DNA of 64,000 bases, taken from NCBI GenBank assembly GCA_963693365.1, contig CAVNZM010000005.1, positions 868,001 to 932,000 on the forward strand, written 5' to 3'. A model generated the notes under the pieces. The model had not been told where the DNA came from. It did no database searches and saw nothing but the letters and a program-made list of their open reading frames with translations. The translations under genes were made by a program, and so were the position numbers. Source of the DNA: Amoebidium appalachense. Its lineage: Eukaryota > Ichthyosporea. Positions 30,310 through 42,221 of this stretch are shown piece after piece (positions within the stretch are counted from its first letter, which is position 1; every line of letters begins with the position of its first letter).

Positions 30310-31131
30310 CCTCTCCCTGCACGTCTTCTGCCTCCATGACGTCTTTTTCGCCACCGGCCTGCCCCTGCACCCCATCCCGTCAGACACACACCAACCAAAA
30401 AACCAACCAACCAACCACGCATGCATGCATCCACCCCACTCCCCCAACACACACGTGTACCTGCAGCCTCCTCGCATGCAGATATTGCTTCCCTCACCTA
30501 TCCCCCCCCCCCCCCCCCTCCCCCCTTCCCCCCAACAACTTATGGAATGGGAATGACAACTGACAGAAGAAATGGGGGAGTTTCCAATTCGGAGAAGGTT
30601 GGTGGGGTGGAGAGTGTGTGTAGTGTGTGTATGTGTTGTGTGTGCATGTGCGTGCGCACGTGCGTCTATATGTGTGTCAGAGCGCGAGCTCTGTATGTAT
30701 GTGTGTGTGCGCGCGCGTGTGTGTGCTTGGGGGTTTACAGACACACACACCAGATAGTACTTGAGGGGGTCCTCCCACACATTGAACAGTGCATCGAGCA
30801 CCCCATCATCCCCCTCTGCCTGTGCAAACCACTCAAGCGCACTGTCTGACTCCCGCATGCGCTTGCGCCCCTCAGCATCCACCTCGTGACCCTGCACACA
30901 CCATCATCAGTTTCCCACCACACCGCCTTGCACACTTTCCGGTTTTGCCCGTTCATGCGTGTCTCAGAGAGACACCCCACCAAGCAACATGCACGTCTAG
31001 ACTGTGCAACTCATGTAACCGCCCCTGCATACGCACCCATGCACCCGTTCTTGATACCCCCTGCATACGCACCCATGCACCCGTTCTTGATACAGGGGAT
31101 GTGAGCTCCGTGCATGCAGGAGTAGTAGGGG

Positions 31132-31192
<61 letters not shown>

Positions 31193-31490
31193 TGGGAGGG
31201 GGGGGGGGGATGCGGAATGTGGGGTGGTGCTATGCACGTTAGAAAGCACATATTCCCCACATAGACAACACACAGAGAGCCCGCCTCCAGGCAGTAGGGG
31301 GCCAAAACATCCACACAAACCTCGTGACTGAATCCGAAATCACATTGATTTTCTTCTTCCTCTTCTTCTTCTTCTTTTCTTTTTTTGTGTGTGTGTGTGT
31401 ATGGGGGGGGGAGGGGGGGGGGGGGAGGGGGGAAGGGGGGGGGCATACAGTCCAAGCTAGAAAGTTACTCCGCGGGGGGAGGGTGTGTGT

Positions 31491-31543
<53 letters not shown>

Positions 31544-31601
31544 TACCGTCCAAGCTACAAAGTTACTCCCAGAAAAACAATTCATTCAGGGGGAAAAAAG
31601 T

Positions 31602-31635
<34 letters not shown>

Positions 31636-33121
31636 GGGAAGGGGGGAGGGGAAGATACTCAGTTCAAAGCACAAAGATACACCTAGAGGAACATCCGGGG
31701 GGGAGGGAGGGGGGCAAACATACAGCAGGGCCATCCTTCCAGACTATGTCTGTAGTGCGCACGGCCACAAAGCTGCCGTCCTCCTGCCTCTGCAGCACCT
31801 TGCACAGCACATCGTTTGATATGTGATCGTTGGCATTGAACGTCTGTAGAGGGTATGGGGTAAGTGGTGGCATACGGGTAAAAATGAGGGGAAAGAGGCA
31901 TGACAGACTAGCGTGAAGGCCTGGAGAGGAAGGAGTACAGGGAGGAGGAGGAGGGGGAGAGGGAGAAAAATGAAAGGCAGAGGGGTGTTGGGTTGGGGTG
32001 TGTGCGAGTGTTTTGAGGGGGGGGGGGGGAGGGGGAGGGGGGATTGGGGAGGGTAGAATGTGACACATGACAAAGTACAAATTTATTACGAATAAAGTAA
32101 TACAGAAATGTCAACTTAACATTCAAGAACAACATCCCAATCGCGAGGAGGGGGGGAGCGGAGAGGGGGGGGGAGGGGCGGTCAGAGGGTAGGCACTCAG
32201 ATCCGGTATACATGCACCGAAGTATAAACGAACAGCAACCGACCAGAGTGACAGAGTGACAGGTGCCAGAGAGCACCTAGATAATTGTTGGGGGAGAGGG
32301 GGGGGGGGGGGGGGTTTGAATGCGTCAAAAAGTACGAAGTACACAAGAACAAACGGATAACACGATGCAGAATGCAAGCCATACATAAAGAGTATGCATA
32401 ATAAGCAGAGCCCATCCTCAGGGGGGGCCCACGTCATCCACAGTACCCGAGTTTCGACCTATTCCCCTCGTTAACGAAACCCAACTCAGATACTGTTTCA
32501 CTTGAACATGAGTAGGTCACCCGTCTTGATCAGAGACGAGCAGGGTTGGGGGGGGGGGGGACATGTACCAGAGAGACGGTGATGAGGTCATCCGTCGTCT
32601 CCTCATAGGCCATGTCAGTCACGTGATCCAGAAGCGCATAGTCCTCGTCCGTCCACATAACCCCCATGTTGTTCTTGAGCTGTACGTGGGTGCACGTGTC
32701 ATGCACGTGGAGCTACTGGAACACTGGGGATACACCTTCCCCTCCCCCCCCATCTAGCCTCTCCCACAAGGTACCTCGGGCCACACAGTACTTTAAAGGC
32801 AGGGAGGGGGGAGGAAGGGAAGCATACTTTTTGGCTAAGACAAACCACACAGAAATGGACGAGAAGGCTTAAACGTTTTAGCCGTACGAAGTGTGAAGCA
32901 TCCCTTACCTCACCATTCAACAAAATCACAATATCGGGGAGAGGGCAAGGGAGAACTGACATAAAAGTGGGTATAGGGCAATGAAAACCCCTGGTAGGTC
33001 TAACGCCAACACACATACACTATGATCCCAATCTCCCAAAAACTCACTGCAGGGGAAAACGAACCCTCGGCGGGAGGGGGGGCCGGGGGAGGGTGGAGGG
33101 AAAAGGTGGGTGGGTGGTTGG

Positions 33122-33174
<53 letters not shown>

Positions 33175-34119
33175 GGGGGGGGGGGGGGAGAGGGGAGAGG
33201 GGGGGGGGAGAAGTGTACACTCACGGCCTTTGACCAGAAGTCACCCAGCCTGCGTGCGGCCTCAGCCCTGACACTGTACTTTTCCTGCTTGAGGCGCAAA
33301 TACTTGGCCTCCACCTGCCGTAACTCCTCGCTCAGCTGCCTGTTGAGCTCGTCTAGCTGTTCCTGCATCAGGCTGATCTGCTTCATCTCGGGCGGGTACT
33401 ACAGACCACAGGCACAGTGTGAGTTGTATGGGCCAAAGTTAATTTTTATATTGCATGGAACTAATATAATGGCCACATAATGAGTAAAAACCTCCCTCCC
33501 CCCCCTCCCCCCCCCCCCCCCCCCCCCCCCCCACACACACCAAAAAAAAACAGGGAAAAAAAAAAAAAAAAAAAAAAAAGGCTCTCCATCAACCACCCCG
33601 CCCCTTCACCACACCAACACACACCCACGTTGAGCCTTGCACGCCGTAACCAAACCTCAAATCGTCCTACCTATCACACGTGTCCCTTAAACTTCCCCAT
33701 CCTCCCCCCCCCTCCCCCCACCACTTCAACATGCACGCACGTGCGCGCGTGCACACCCACACCCACACCCAACCACCCATCTACCCACCCACCCACACAC
33801 ACAAACGACCTGCACTCAACCCACCCCACCTCACCCATACCCACACCCAGGACGGACCCTGACAACTCTTCACACAATAACAGCATACAAGATGCAGGGT
33901 CTATCCTGGTCACCTATTCGACGCTCGAACTGTTGTGCCAAGCTAAACACTAAACTCTCTTCTTTCTAGCCCCTAACATTCACACCACATACCCACCACA
34001 ACACACCCACCCACCTCTTGGACTTCATGGTTTTCCTCGTGTGCCTCCTCCCCGTTCAGAGCACCTCCGGGGGCAGGGGCCTCCTCTTCCACACGTGCGA
34101 CTTTGCGTGGTTGTGCCAT
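29399..34119 (-). CDS. SET: SET/NAP-family histone chaperone
   Basis: Exons: 34119-34015, 33398-33225, exon 3 ending 32909, 32679-32569, 31843-31724, 30891-30751, 30364-30308, 29860-29399 (stop TGA), about 400 residues. NAP/SET proteins bind histones for nucleosome assembly. The N-terminal MAQPRKVARVEEEAP is basic then acidic. Exon 2 is the dimerisation coiled coil (QEQLDELNRQLSEELRQVEA) ending GDFWSKA, the family's IPNFW-like site. The beta domain follows (TTDDLITVSL, NDVLCKVLQRQ, TTDIVWKDG) and then NVWEDPLKYYL, equal to WPNPLQYYL in human SET. The last exon gives an unusually long (~150) Glu/Gly/Tyr-rich acidic tail. Exon 3 (PDIVILLNGE) lacks an acceptor in the right phase; the best AG (32956) leaves 47 nt, one short of a codon multiple. 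Introns carry poly(C)-tailed SINE copies. Confidence 0.88.
29934..30070 (-). mobile_element. Diverged SINE-like copy beside T/G homopolymers
   Basis: Poly(T) then poly(G) (29930-29967) followed by about 100 bases that retain CAGAGCCCATCCTCGGG (minus-strand family core). SET intron 7. Confidence 0.5.
30262..31680. repeat. Microsatellites in SET introns 5-7
   Basis: CA run 30262-30307 directly joins the exon 7 donor. GT repeats 30618-30725, a 36-bp tandem duplication (about 31022-31094), GT run 31133-31190, G runs 31400-31445 and 31505-31542. The CA run beside exon 7 means its 5' splice site is GTGTGTG. Confidence 0.85.
32315..32547 (-). mobile_element. SINE-like element, copy B, full-length
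   Basis: About 233 bp on the minus strand, with 17 C as its 3' tail (plus-strand G 32298-32314). Its 5' end reads CCAACCCTGCTCGTCTCTG on the minus strand. It sits 22 bp from the donor of SET exon 4. Confidence 0.82.
33138..33212. repeat. Poly(G) tract beside SET exon 2
   Basis: About 75 bases nearly all G, reaching to within 13 bp of the exon 2 donor GTGAGT. A matching C run occurs at 33499-33532. Confidence 0.9.
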
Positions 34120-35263
34120 AATGATTGCTTTTATCGTATGTGAATCATAAACCGGGCACAGATGAAAAACAGCAAAACTTGTAGACAAAGCAGACTCTGG
34201 AAAGTCTTTCACTTCAGGACCGAGAAAGTTATTTTGACTTGAGATTGCTTGATGTTTGCTGGTGTTGCCCGGGAAGGGAAAACCCTTTGCACTTACCAGC
34301 AGAAGAAAAATCTGTGGGTTGGTTAGGGTGCAGAGCAAAAGCAATGCAGCTGAAGTCCAAAAGACCAGATGCAAAAGCAGAAAGCAGAAAGCCTCAGCAA
34401 AGAGGAAAGGAAAAAGGTAGGTTCACAACGCCACAAAGCAACACGATGTACGCTAAAGACCTTGTCCTGTTGTCCGTCTAACAGATTCACTAACAAAGCA
34501 TGCTTCAAGTGAAAAGCAACACAGCAAGACCAATATTCGTTGGTAACACAAGAAGAGTTTGACAATAACCACACTCAGTTAAATCCAATCCGAGCGGATT
34601 TTGCCAGGCGTGTGACGAACGAAAAAGCTCCACAGCAGTAGCTCGATGAAATTCTTGAAGCCGACGGAAAGGAAAAACAAAGCCCTTCGAATTTGATGCA
34701 GTCCCTACACTATTTTCAAAGGCTTTTATTATTGTTGTTTACTGCGTAAGGGAAGCCTCAAGTTATCAACTGAGTGGTCAGCTGACATCTATTCGCTGCC
34801 TTTCACACAAAAACAAAGTTCTGCAATCACATACAACCTGTTCAGAAGAAATAGACACACAATTAGTTAACCTATAAGAACCAACTTTCTCATCCAGCAC
34901 AATTTTTTCAGTTTCACCAACACAAGAAACTCTGTCTGTCTGTTGAAGTGTCTGCCAGAAACTTTTGGAGACGTTGGATTTCAAATATTTCTTCAGTCTT
35001 AGGGCTCCCTAATCTATAATCGAGGCGATCTGCGTTGGCTCATTCGTCGGAAAAAAGATAAACACAATAAAGCCCATAACTGGCAATTTCTAATCTTTAT
35101 GTTTTTTTAATGTATGAGGTATAAAAACAATGCAAAAAAATCATTCAGATGTTATGCCACAAACCTACATGCCCATTCCGGTCAAATCGGACCGCCCTGA
35201 ACCAATGAAAATCCTGGAGCTCTAATCGAGAAACGTCGCCGTTACGTCGGGCGGCAACAGCAA
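34120..35263. other. Intergenic region upstream of SET
   Basis: Unique AT-moderate sequence without repeats. It should hold the SET promoter (minus) and, at its right end, the promoter of a plus-strand unit starting near 35290. No RNA gene or element seen. Confidence 0.5.
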
Positions 35264-35272
35264 CATATAAAA
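35264..35272 (+). promoter_or_regulatory. TATA box of a plus-strand transcription unit
   Basis: ATATAAAAA followed about 30 bp later by a pyrimidine-rich start region (CTGTCCGGTTTCTTTTCAC), a layout like translation-machinery gene promoters. The first ATG (35336) is followed at once by GAG|GTAACC, a donor. Confidence 0.5.
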
Positions 35273-35335
35273 AGGCACGTGCTGTCCGGTTTCTTTTCAC
35301 TTTTTCCCCGTCTTTGCGTTGGCTTCGCTACAGGT

Positions 35336-36484
35336 ATGGAGGTAACCTTTCGCTTGTTATGTGTTTCACAAGTGTGCGCGTGTACGTATGCATGTATCCG
35401 CCTGCTTGCCTGCGTGCTGTACCTGCGTGTGCCTGCTGTGCACGTATGCCTGTGTGTGTACGGAGGAAAGTGATGATACCCCTTTTGGAATTACCGGTTG
35501 AATGTCCACAACGTACTCGTGGGTCCTTGAGAATAATTGGCTCCTGATTCTTCCTTCTTACCTGTATAGCCACATACTTCTCCTTTTGGAAAAACTTGCT
35601 AACAGAAGTCACTTTTTGTTTCAGCTGGGGAAGAGCCTGGCACAGGTGGAGGGTTGTAGTGCTTTGAAGGTGAGTTCTTCTTTCCATCACGTTCCCTTCC
35701 CTTTGTGTCTTCTATTTGCTGGTTAGCTGCTGTGGTTGCTTTTTTTCCTCTTCGTGAAACCACTCGTTTCTCTTTCTCGTGAACCTTGTCACTGGTGAAT
35801 GATGATCCCAAAACATGTCCGAGAGGCAGTGTCCGGTGAGAGCCCGAAAGCCCTCGTGGCCGTAAGGTGAACCCACTCACTGGCCTGCTACCGTTGGCGA
35901 TGACTTGCGGCTGTGCCGCTGTCTGACTCCAGTCCATACCTTGAACGTTGAGTATGCTGTGTTCATTTTTCTTTTCTGACCATGGTTGGTTTCCTGCAGG
36001 TTGGGACTTGAGTGAGGCAGCATGGTCGGCACGGCTGGGAGTTTTGGACTTCGTATCAGCAATAAAGGGAAACGTAAAGTTGTTCTACTTCCGAGAGGCA
36101 AGGACACAGTCTCCGCCCCTCCCAACCTTCATTGTGTGCACAACTTGTGTGTAACTGGTCATGTTATCCTATGTTGTTCCTTGTTTTCCTCTTAATAATG
36201 TTTGCCCAGCGCAAACATCAAGGTCACTGACAGACTTTGAGTGTTTGTGCCCCTTTGGAGGTGTGTCGTATTCTTCAGCTGCAAGTGTGTGCCATTTGCA
36301 GTGGCTTGTGTGCACATGCTCTAGAAGACTCTTGAGCTCGTGGATCCCATGGAGGCTTGAGTTAGGCTACGACGACGTCGTGACTGTGCAAGCTTGCAAG
36401 GTAGGAAAGAAGATTGCACTTGAGCAGTTTATAGCAGAACATGAGGGAAGAGCGAAGGAGAAAGATGCCAAAGCTCTTGCCTAA
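35336..36484 (+). CDS. Unresolved plus-strand gene, possibly multi-exon
   Basis: I do not recognise this gene. Visible parts: ATG GAG then donor GTAACC at 35336-35341; a possible exon after TTTGTTTCAG at 35625-35669 ending AAG|GTGAGT; and a C-terminal-looking segment near 36355-36484 (LGYDDVVTVQACK, then a stretch ending IALEQFIAEHEGRAKEKDA, stop TAA). The middle exon(s) cannot be phased from sequence alone. Competing minus-strand frames (35599-35937, 35471-35690, with a GTAAGA donor after YVAIQ) look equally protein-like, so even the strand is uncertain. Confidence 0.3.
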
Positions 36485-37289
36485 AGGTTTCGTATGTAGG
36501 CATCGAGATATCATACGGTTCCACGAACCCTTTATTGTAGGCAGCCGGACTGCCGGAGAAATAATCGAAACACGGCCCGGGGGTTGCGATCGCGCTACGA
36601 ACATGATACAAAGTAGTTACAGTTTTGGATAACTCTCGTCACGGGCATGACGGGGATATAAGTTTTTTGGCGATATTTTCCGAAGATTATTAAGAAGTGA
36701 TGACGTCACAAGCCCCGAAAATGACGTCATTACTGCGTTATTGCTGCTTAAAATAGTAACACATGGTTTCTGACTGCCATATATGGTAGTTCCGCGAAAA
36801 TTTGAAAACTTCACATTTTCAGACCGTGCTGCTGCACATTACAATGTGTGACAATAGACATGTGTATGAGAAGAAAGACGACGTGGCAAAAAGCAGTCTT
36901 TAGGTCTTTTATGATACCCAACCCTTCAGGGCTGTATATGGCACGACCTGGATTCTTGGGCTGCAGTTCGATCCTGGCCGTGACTGATTTTTTTTTTTTT
37001 CCAAAAAAATATTTTTTTTTTCAACTCCAAGAATATCATACGACAGCTCTCGTCGAGATATGTCGATTGCAATAAGAAACGTCTAAAGTTTTTTTTCTTT
37101 TGACTGGATTTATTCGACGGAAAGATATGGAAGTATGCACGGCTACATGTGGATATTCGAGAAACACGCTTGCAAAAAATCGATGACGTCACAAGCCCCC
37201 TTAATGGCCGAAAATTTCTCAATGAGAAAAAAAAAATGCAGTTTTATTTTTTTTTCACGTTTCGAGACGTCAGTTTGTAAACCTTGATG
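36485..37289. other. AT-rich region with repeated TGACGTCA motifs
   Basis: GATGACGTCACAAGCCCC occurs at about 36699 and 37182 as a direct repeat, with another palindromic ATGACGTCAT at 36721. TTCGATCC at 36967 followed by poly(T) resembles a pol III box B and terminator, but the T-stem does not pair well. This may be an old transposon remnant. Confidence 0.4.
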
Positions 37290-37297
37290 GGACGCAT
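37290..37297. repeat. 8-bp target site duplication (left)
   Basis: GGACGCAT, repeated at 41749-41756 immediately beyond the other end of the DNA transposon. Confidence 0.85.
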
Positions 37298-38261
37298 CAG
37301 AAATACCCTATATCGCTCATCACCGTGGTATCTCCCAGTTATCACCGGTTATCACCGATGTCAGAAAATTTCACGCGTTGACAGATCTGTGATATGATCG
37401 TAATATCACGGTGATAGCTTCTCGCTAAACCTGCACTCATGTCAGCTGGCGAATCAGGAGCCGGTGATAGCACACTGATATTACCATTAAATGTCATTGG
37501 GTCAACAAAACTGTACGCACCAACCTGAAAGTCAATGATCAGAACATTCTACGTAGACGATTGCAGCATTATCACGCAAAAATATTATCAAGTTATAAAA
37601 AAGTTTCATTTGATTGAGAGTTTATCACGAAGAAAATTTGCCCCCCCTTATTTACGGACAACCAGAACGGATGATTGGATTTCTCTTGTTATTGACTAAA
37701 CATAAACTCGAGAAATGGCGCAAAGTCAGTGTGGCTACTTTGCCACATCTGCAGCAAAAAACTTATTGGATTTCGGAGGTTTACAGAAGCTTCAAAATTG
37801 TCCAGTGCAACTTCGTAGCCGGCCCTAGTACCGCCTTGTTGGTAGGCACAGTTCATCGTGCCTGCTATCATATGTTTCCGACTTCCTTCACCCGATAGTG
37901 CAAACCAGGAGATGGAGGCACATCTTGGAGAAAAGCCCAAGGGGGAGCAGCACTCCGAGACGGAGGTGAGTATCTTGTTTTAAATGACATGCATGTACAC
38001 AGTACGAAGTGTAAAGGCCTTAGGCTGAAGGATATTAATTAACTATACAACAGTTGTTCCTTAAAAAGAAAAGGAAGACCCATACTCATGTATTTGATAG
38101 AGTAAGAACACGTGAATAAATGCAGAAAAACTGTTCCAGAGTTGGTTGTCCAGAGTTGTGAAATGCTGTGTGCGCACATTTGCGAACCGTCACCGTCCCA
38201 TAACTGACACAGCGATATCACAGCGATATCTCAGCGATATCACCTATTACCAGCGATATCA

Positions 38262-38294
38262 CGCACACACACGCACACACACACAAACACACAA

Positions 38295-38390
<96 letters not shown>

Positions 38391-38400
38391 ACACACACGC
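38262..38400. repeat. (CA)n inside the DNA transposon
   Basis: CA/ACGC repeat of about 140 bases, split by the LTR element: the same repeat resumes at 41087. Confidence 0.9.
38396..38400. repeat. 5-bp target duplication of LTR element (left)
   Basis: CACGC, repeated at 41087-41091 directly after the right LTR. The CA-rich context gives some chance of coincidence. Confidence 0.75.
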
Positions 38401-39005
38401 TGTCGTGGCAACAAACAGAGTGTATATGAACTACTCTAACTATCTGCACGCTTAAAGGGGCTCGAAACCGTGTATACGTATAAACTTTTCTTTGAGTTGG
38501 GTGGGAAGCGAGTTTTCTGTGTTCTGAGAAGAACTTCCAAAAGCCCGCGACCCCGCGAGACACTTCACAGACACGCGGCCCACTGGCCAGACAAATACCA
38601 CAGTGACATTCAGCCAATCACAACACTCCCTCCCCCACAGACTACACGCACTCCACACCATTGGCTACCGCGACCTCAGACACCCCTACAGCACTACAAC
38701 ACGTACACACGTTTACTCACAATACATATAAGCATACACACACGCGAGCAGGCAACATGGGTCTCGCCACGCACACAGCAAGAAGCAATACAACATTTAA
38801 CATGGAGAGTACGCAGAGGCATGGGGCATGCACGCGCGCACCAAACAATCAGCCGCCGCTGCATCAGATTCTCCCCATACCACTGATTAATCTCCTCATA
38901 CCCCATTTAGACCCCGGCATCACTATGCAAGAAAACCCCCGAAATTAACTCACCAAAACACAAAATATAGAAGTAAACTAATACGAATCAGCTCAGCACA
39001 TGACA
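38401..39005. repeat. Left LTR, 605 bp
   Basis: Begins TGTCGTGGCAAC and ends CAGCACATGACA (TGTC..GACA termini). Repeated at a constant offset of 2081 bp as 40482-41086. I see no difference between the copies by reading. Confidence 0.93.
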
Positions 39006-40481
39006 ACTCCCCCCTCGCACAGAAAATAACTGAGTTCCACCTCAGTAAAAACTACCTAAAAACAAAATAAAGTTATGTGCTGAGCGACTACAACTACCGC
39101 TACCCATGCAGGAAGCAACATTTAACATATAACATAAAACATATACATACATCCACACACCACCCCACCATGGTTAATACCCAACCCAACCCCAAAACAA
39201 GGATAATTATGAACCGCCACTGACGTTGCCCTGTAGATGCACCTCTGCCCCCGTCCACAATCTGCACCCAAAACCCCATGCCCCTGGCACAATGTTATAT
39301 CGAGTGGAACATAGCAACAGACATGATAACAGACACCATCCATACAACCACACTCAGCATGCCCCATCCACAAAGAATTCCTAACACATTGTCCAAACAT
39401 GCCATGACGAACACCTCCAGACTCATGTGACGTACACCTCCAGACTCTCTTGCTGGCCATTCCTCTACCCGACAAAGACTCCTACTACGTAGGTCCCGGT
39501 GGTTTGGGAATGCCTCCGCCCCAACCGTGCCCTACACAGCGGTGTGTGTAAGGCCTACTGCTGCACTGGGCACCACAACACTACTCAACAACACTACGGG
39601 CAGCCACTCCAAAGGGCCTCAACACCAGGCCCAGGGCAGCCACTCCAAGGGGCCTCAGCACCAGGCCCTTTGACGACGGGGGTTCACAACAGTGGGGGCC
39701 TGCCACTGCCATGACTACACCTCGACCCCCCCCAGCCCCCTCGTCAGAGGGCCGAGCTCCCAGACAGCAGCAGGACTTTCTATTCCACTGACCCTAACCA
39801 CACACGTCGCCAACACAGGACTCATACACACGTCGAAAACGCCAGGCACCAGTAGAAAACTCAGCGAAAAAAACACACCACACAACTCCCATACAACAAC
39901 AACTTGAACAACCCAAGAGACGGCCTACCCCCTAATAAAACCTTCATACCAGCAACACGGTCACCGACGTCCCTGCCCCCCGGGGCTGTTTACACCACGC
40001 GTTGCCCCCGCTCCTTGCAGTTGTCGCAGGTGCCTGGGAAAGAGCCTGGCGCCGGCTCTTGCTGTCCCGCCCAAAGACGCCAGCCTGGCCCATCTGTTAT
40101 CCCGTTGTGGCCGTGGCTGGTAGGACTGGTAGCGCCGTGGGGAGGGTGACCGCCGCCGGTCCCCTCTGAGCCCTCTGCTGGACAAACGGCCCTGAGCTTG
40201 CTAAGTCACCTAGGGAGGTCAAGGTCCTTAGCGAGGACTAAGTCCCCTGTGATACTAGTCCTACTGCTCAAGTTGCCTATGCCAACTGTTGCTAGCTGTA
40301 GGCCTGTGTGTGCGTATGTTTCTTCTACCTCTAACTGTCGAAAAAGTCCTAAGTCAAAGCCACTCATAACCGCTAGGCGTGAAAGAAAAAAAAAAACTAG
40401 GGGTGAAAGCAACAGCCCAGAAGGACTAACAGTGCGTGTGCCCCCTCCCTGCAAAAAACTGCAGAGAAAGGGGGTGTAGCT

Positions 40482-41086
40482 TGTCGTGGCAACAAACAGA
40501 GTGTATATGAACTACTCTAACTATCTGCACGCTTAAAGGGGCTCGAAACCGTGTATACGTATAAACTTTTCTTTGAGTTGGGTGGGAAGCGAGTTTTCTG
40601 TGTTCTGAGAAGAACTTCCAAAAGCCCGCGACCCCGCGAGACACTTCACAGACACGCGGCCCACTGGCCAGACAAATACCACAGTGACATTCAGCCAATC
40701 ACAACACTCCCTCCCCCACAGACTACACGCACTCCACACCATTGGCTACCGCGACCTCAGACACCCCTACAGCACTACAACACGTACACACGTTTACTCA
40801 CAATACATATAAGCATACACACACGCGAGCAGGCAACATGGGTCTCGCCACGCACACAGCAAGAAGCAATACAACATTTAACATGGAGAGTACGCAGAGG
40901 CATGGGGCATGCACGCGCGCACCAAACAATCAGCCGCCGCTGCATCAGATTCTCCCCATACCACTGATTAATCTCCTCATACCCCATTTAGACCCCGGCA
41001 TCACTATGCAAGAAAACCCCCGAAATTAACTCACCAAAACACAAAATATAGAAGTAAACTAATACGAATCAGCTCAGCACATGACA
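40482..41086. repeat. Right LTR, 605 bp
   Basis: Matches the left LTR throughout; the 138-, 95- and 70-codon frames inside both copies translate identically, pointing to a recent insertion. Confidence 0.93.
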
Positions 41087-41265
41087 CACGCACACACACG
41101 CACACACGCGCACACGCACGCACACACACACACACGCACACGTGTGCACTGACGCACACACCGTCACACACACACACGGCATCCAAGTACACAGTGATTT
41201 CCCGCCCAGACCTACCTTCCCCATTTTTTTGTCCAAGGGGGCCTTCCGCTTAGGCTAGCAAAATA

Positions 41266-41748
41266 TTGCAATATCACCGCAATAACACGCAAACCACACG
41301 TAGCACAGGTATCACCTGCCCAGCAGAAATAACACTGTGGTATTCAAATTACCACCAAAGTAACACGACATGCGAAATAACACGAAGATATTATTGTGGT
41401 ATCACCGGCAGTACCGGTACCACGGTGATATCGTTGAGATATTCCCTATGTTTCCAATGGCGGTATCACCAAGATATCACGAACGAAATTGCCGGAAATA
41501 TCACTGCGATATCACCGTGTGGATGCATGTGATATCACCGTACTACTCCAGTATATCACCATCTAGGGGTACAGTCGCCCGCGGGGCATACCGGTGGTGA
41601 TTTGGTTATATCACCGTACTATCTCCAGTATCACCGGGTCCGGTCTGAATCACAGGCGCGGATCCCGCGGTGATATCGGGTGATATTACAGTAATATCAC
41701 ACCGCGGTGATATCACCAATCGCTATTGCGCGATATAGGGTATTTCTC
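41266..41748. repeat. Subterminal ATATCAC/GTGATAT array
   Basis: More than fifteen copies of ATATCAC or GTGATAT-like heptamers in both orientations within 480 bp at the right end of the DNA transposon. Similar motifs occur at 37318-37500 and 38206-38262. Confidence 0.85.
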
Positions 41749-41756
41749 GGACGCAT

Positions 41757-42176
41757 CGAAAATTTTTCGAATTGATTGGACAATTCTATTTATCCCTTAT
41801 ATTCGGCCGAATGATGTGGCCCCAATGGCTCCGGGGCCAATCATCGGCCTGGTAGAAGCGACTTAGTATATTAAGGAGCGGCTTCGTAGTCACTCCACCC
41901 AGCTCTTATGTATTCTCGCCGCTTCTCTTACGGAGAGCGTGCGTTAGTGAGGCCGGTCTAGTGACCTGAACGCTTGTAGGGCGCGTGTGCGTCAATATAG
42001 CTACTGAACGTTATTAATAAGGCCTCTAGACGCCCTCTAGCTGCGTGTGCAGACAGAGTTTCAAGTTTCAAGTTGGCGTAGTGCAGTTGCCCTATCATGG
42101 TGATGATGTGACGTTTTATTTTATTTATTTTTTTAAGGGTTGGGGACAGTAGGTAATGGGTGCCTACTGGTTACCG

Positions 42177-42221
<45 letters not shown>

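Larger units (their letters stand above)
38401..41086 (-). mobile_element. Non-autonomous LTR retrotransposon (2,686 bp)
   Basis: Two 605-bp LTRs flank 1,476 bp. Minus orientation is favoured: a purine tract GAGGGGGGAG sits just before the minus-strand 3' LTR (39006-39020), and the minus frames include a basic Gag-like stretch (RRRSPSPRRYQSY, 39961-40185) with a CDNCKERGNAWC peptide in the +1 frame near 39995-40028 that resembles a degenerate zinc knuckle. A purine run before the plus-strand right LTR (40461-40476) keeps orientation open. No protease, reverse transcriptase or integrase is present, so it needs proteins from a partner. A 36-bp duplication lies at 39598-39669. No clear tRNA primer site. 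Confidence 0.88.
37298..41748. mobile_element. hAT-like non-autonomous DNA transposon (interrupted by an LTR element)
   Basis: Terminal inverted repeats: CAGAAATACCCTATATCGC at the left; the right end is its complement apart from the outermost base (18 bp identical). Perfect 8-bp target duplications flank it. CAG termini plus 8-bp duplications fit the hAT superfamily. Both ends are packed with ATATCACCG/CGGTGATAT subterminal motifs, typical transposase-binding arrays. Without the nested LTR element it is about 1.76 kb. No transposase recognised; frames 37614-37898 (plus) and 37689-37940 (minus) are unassigned. A (CA)n microsatellite (38262-38400) lies inside. Confidence 0.85.

Noticed and set aside
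36890-36990. Possible tRNA or pol III gene (TTCGATCC followed by poly(T))
   Set aside because: No matching box A spacing and the T-arm stem pairs only three bases; no cloverleaf could be drawn.
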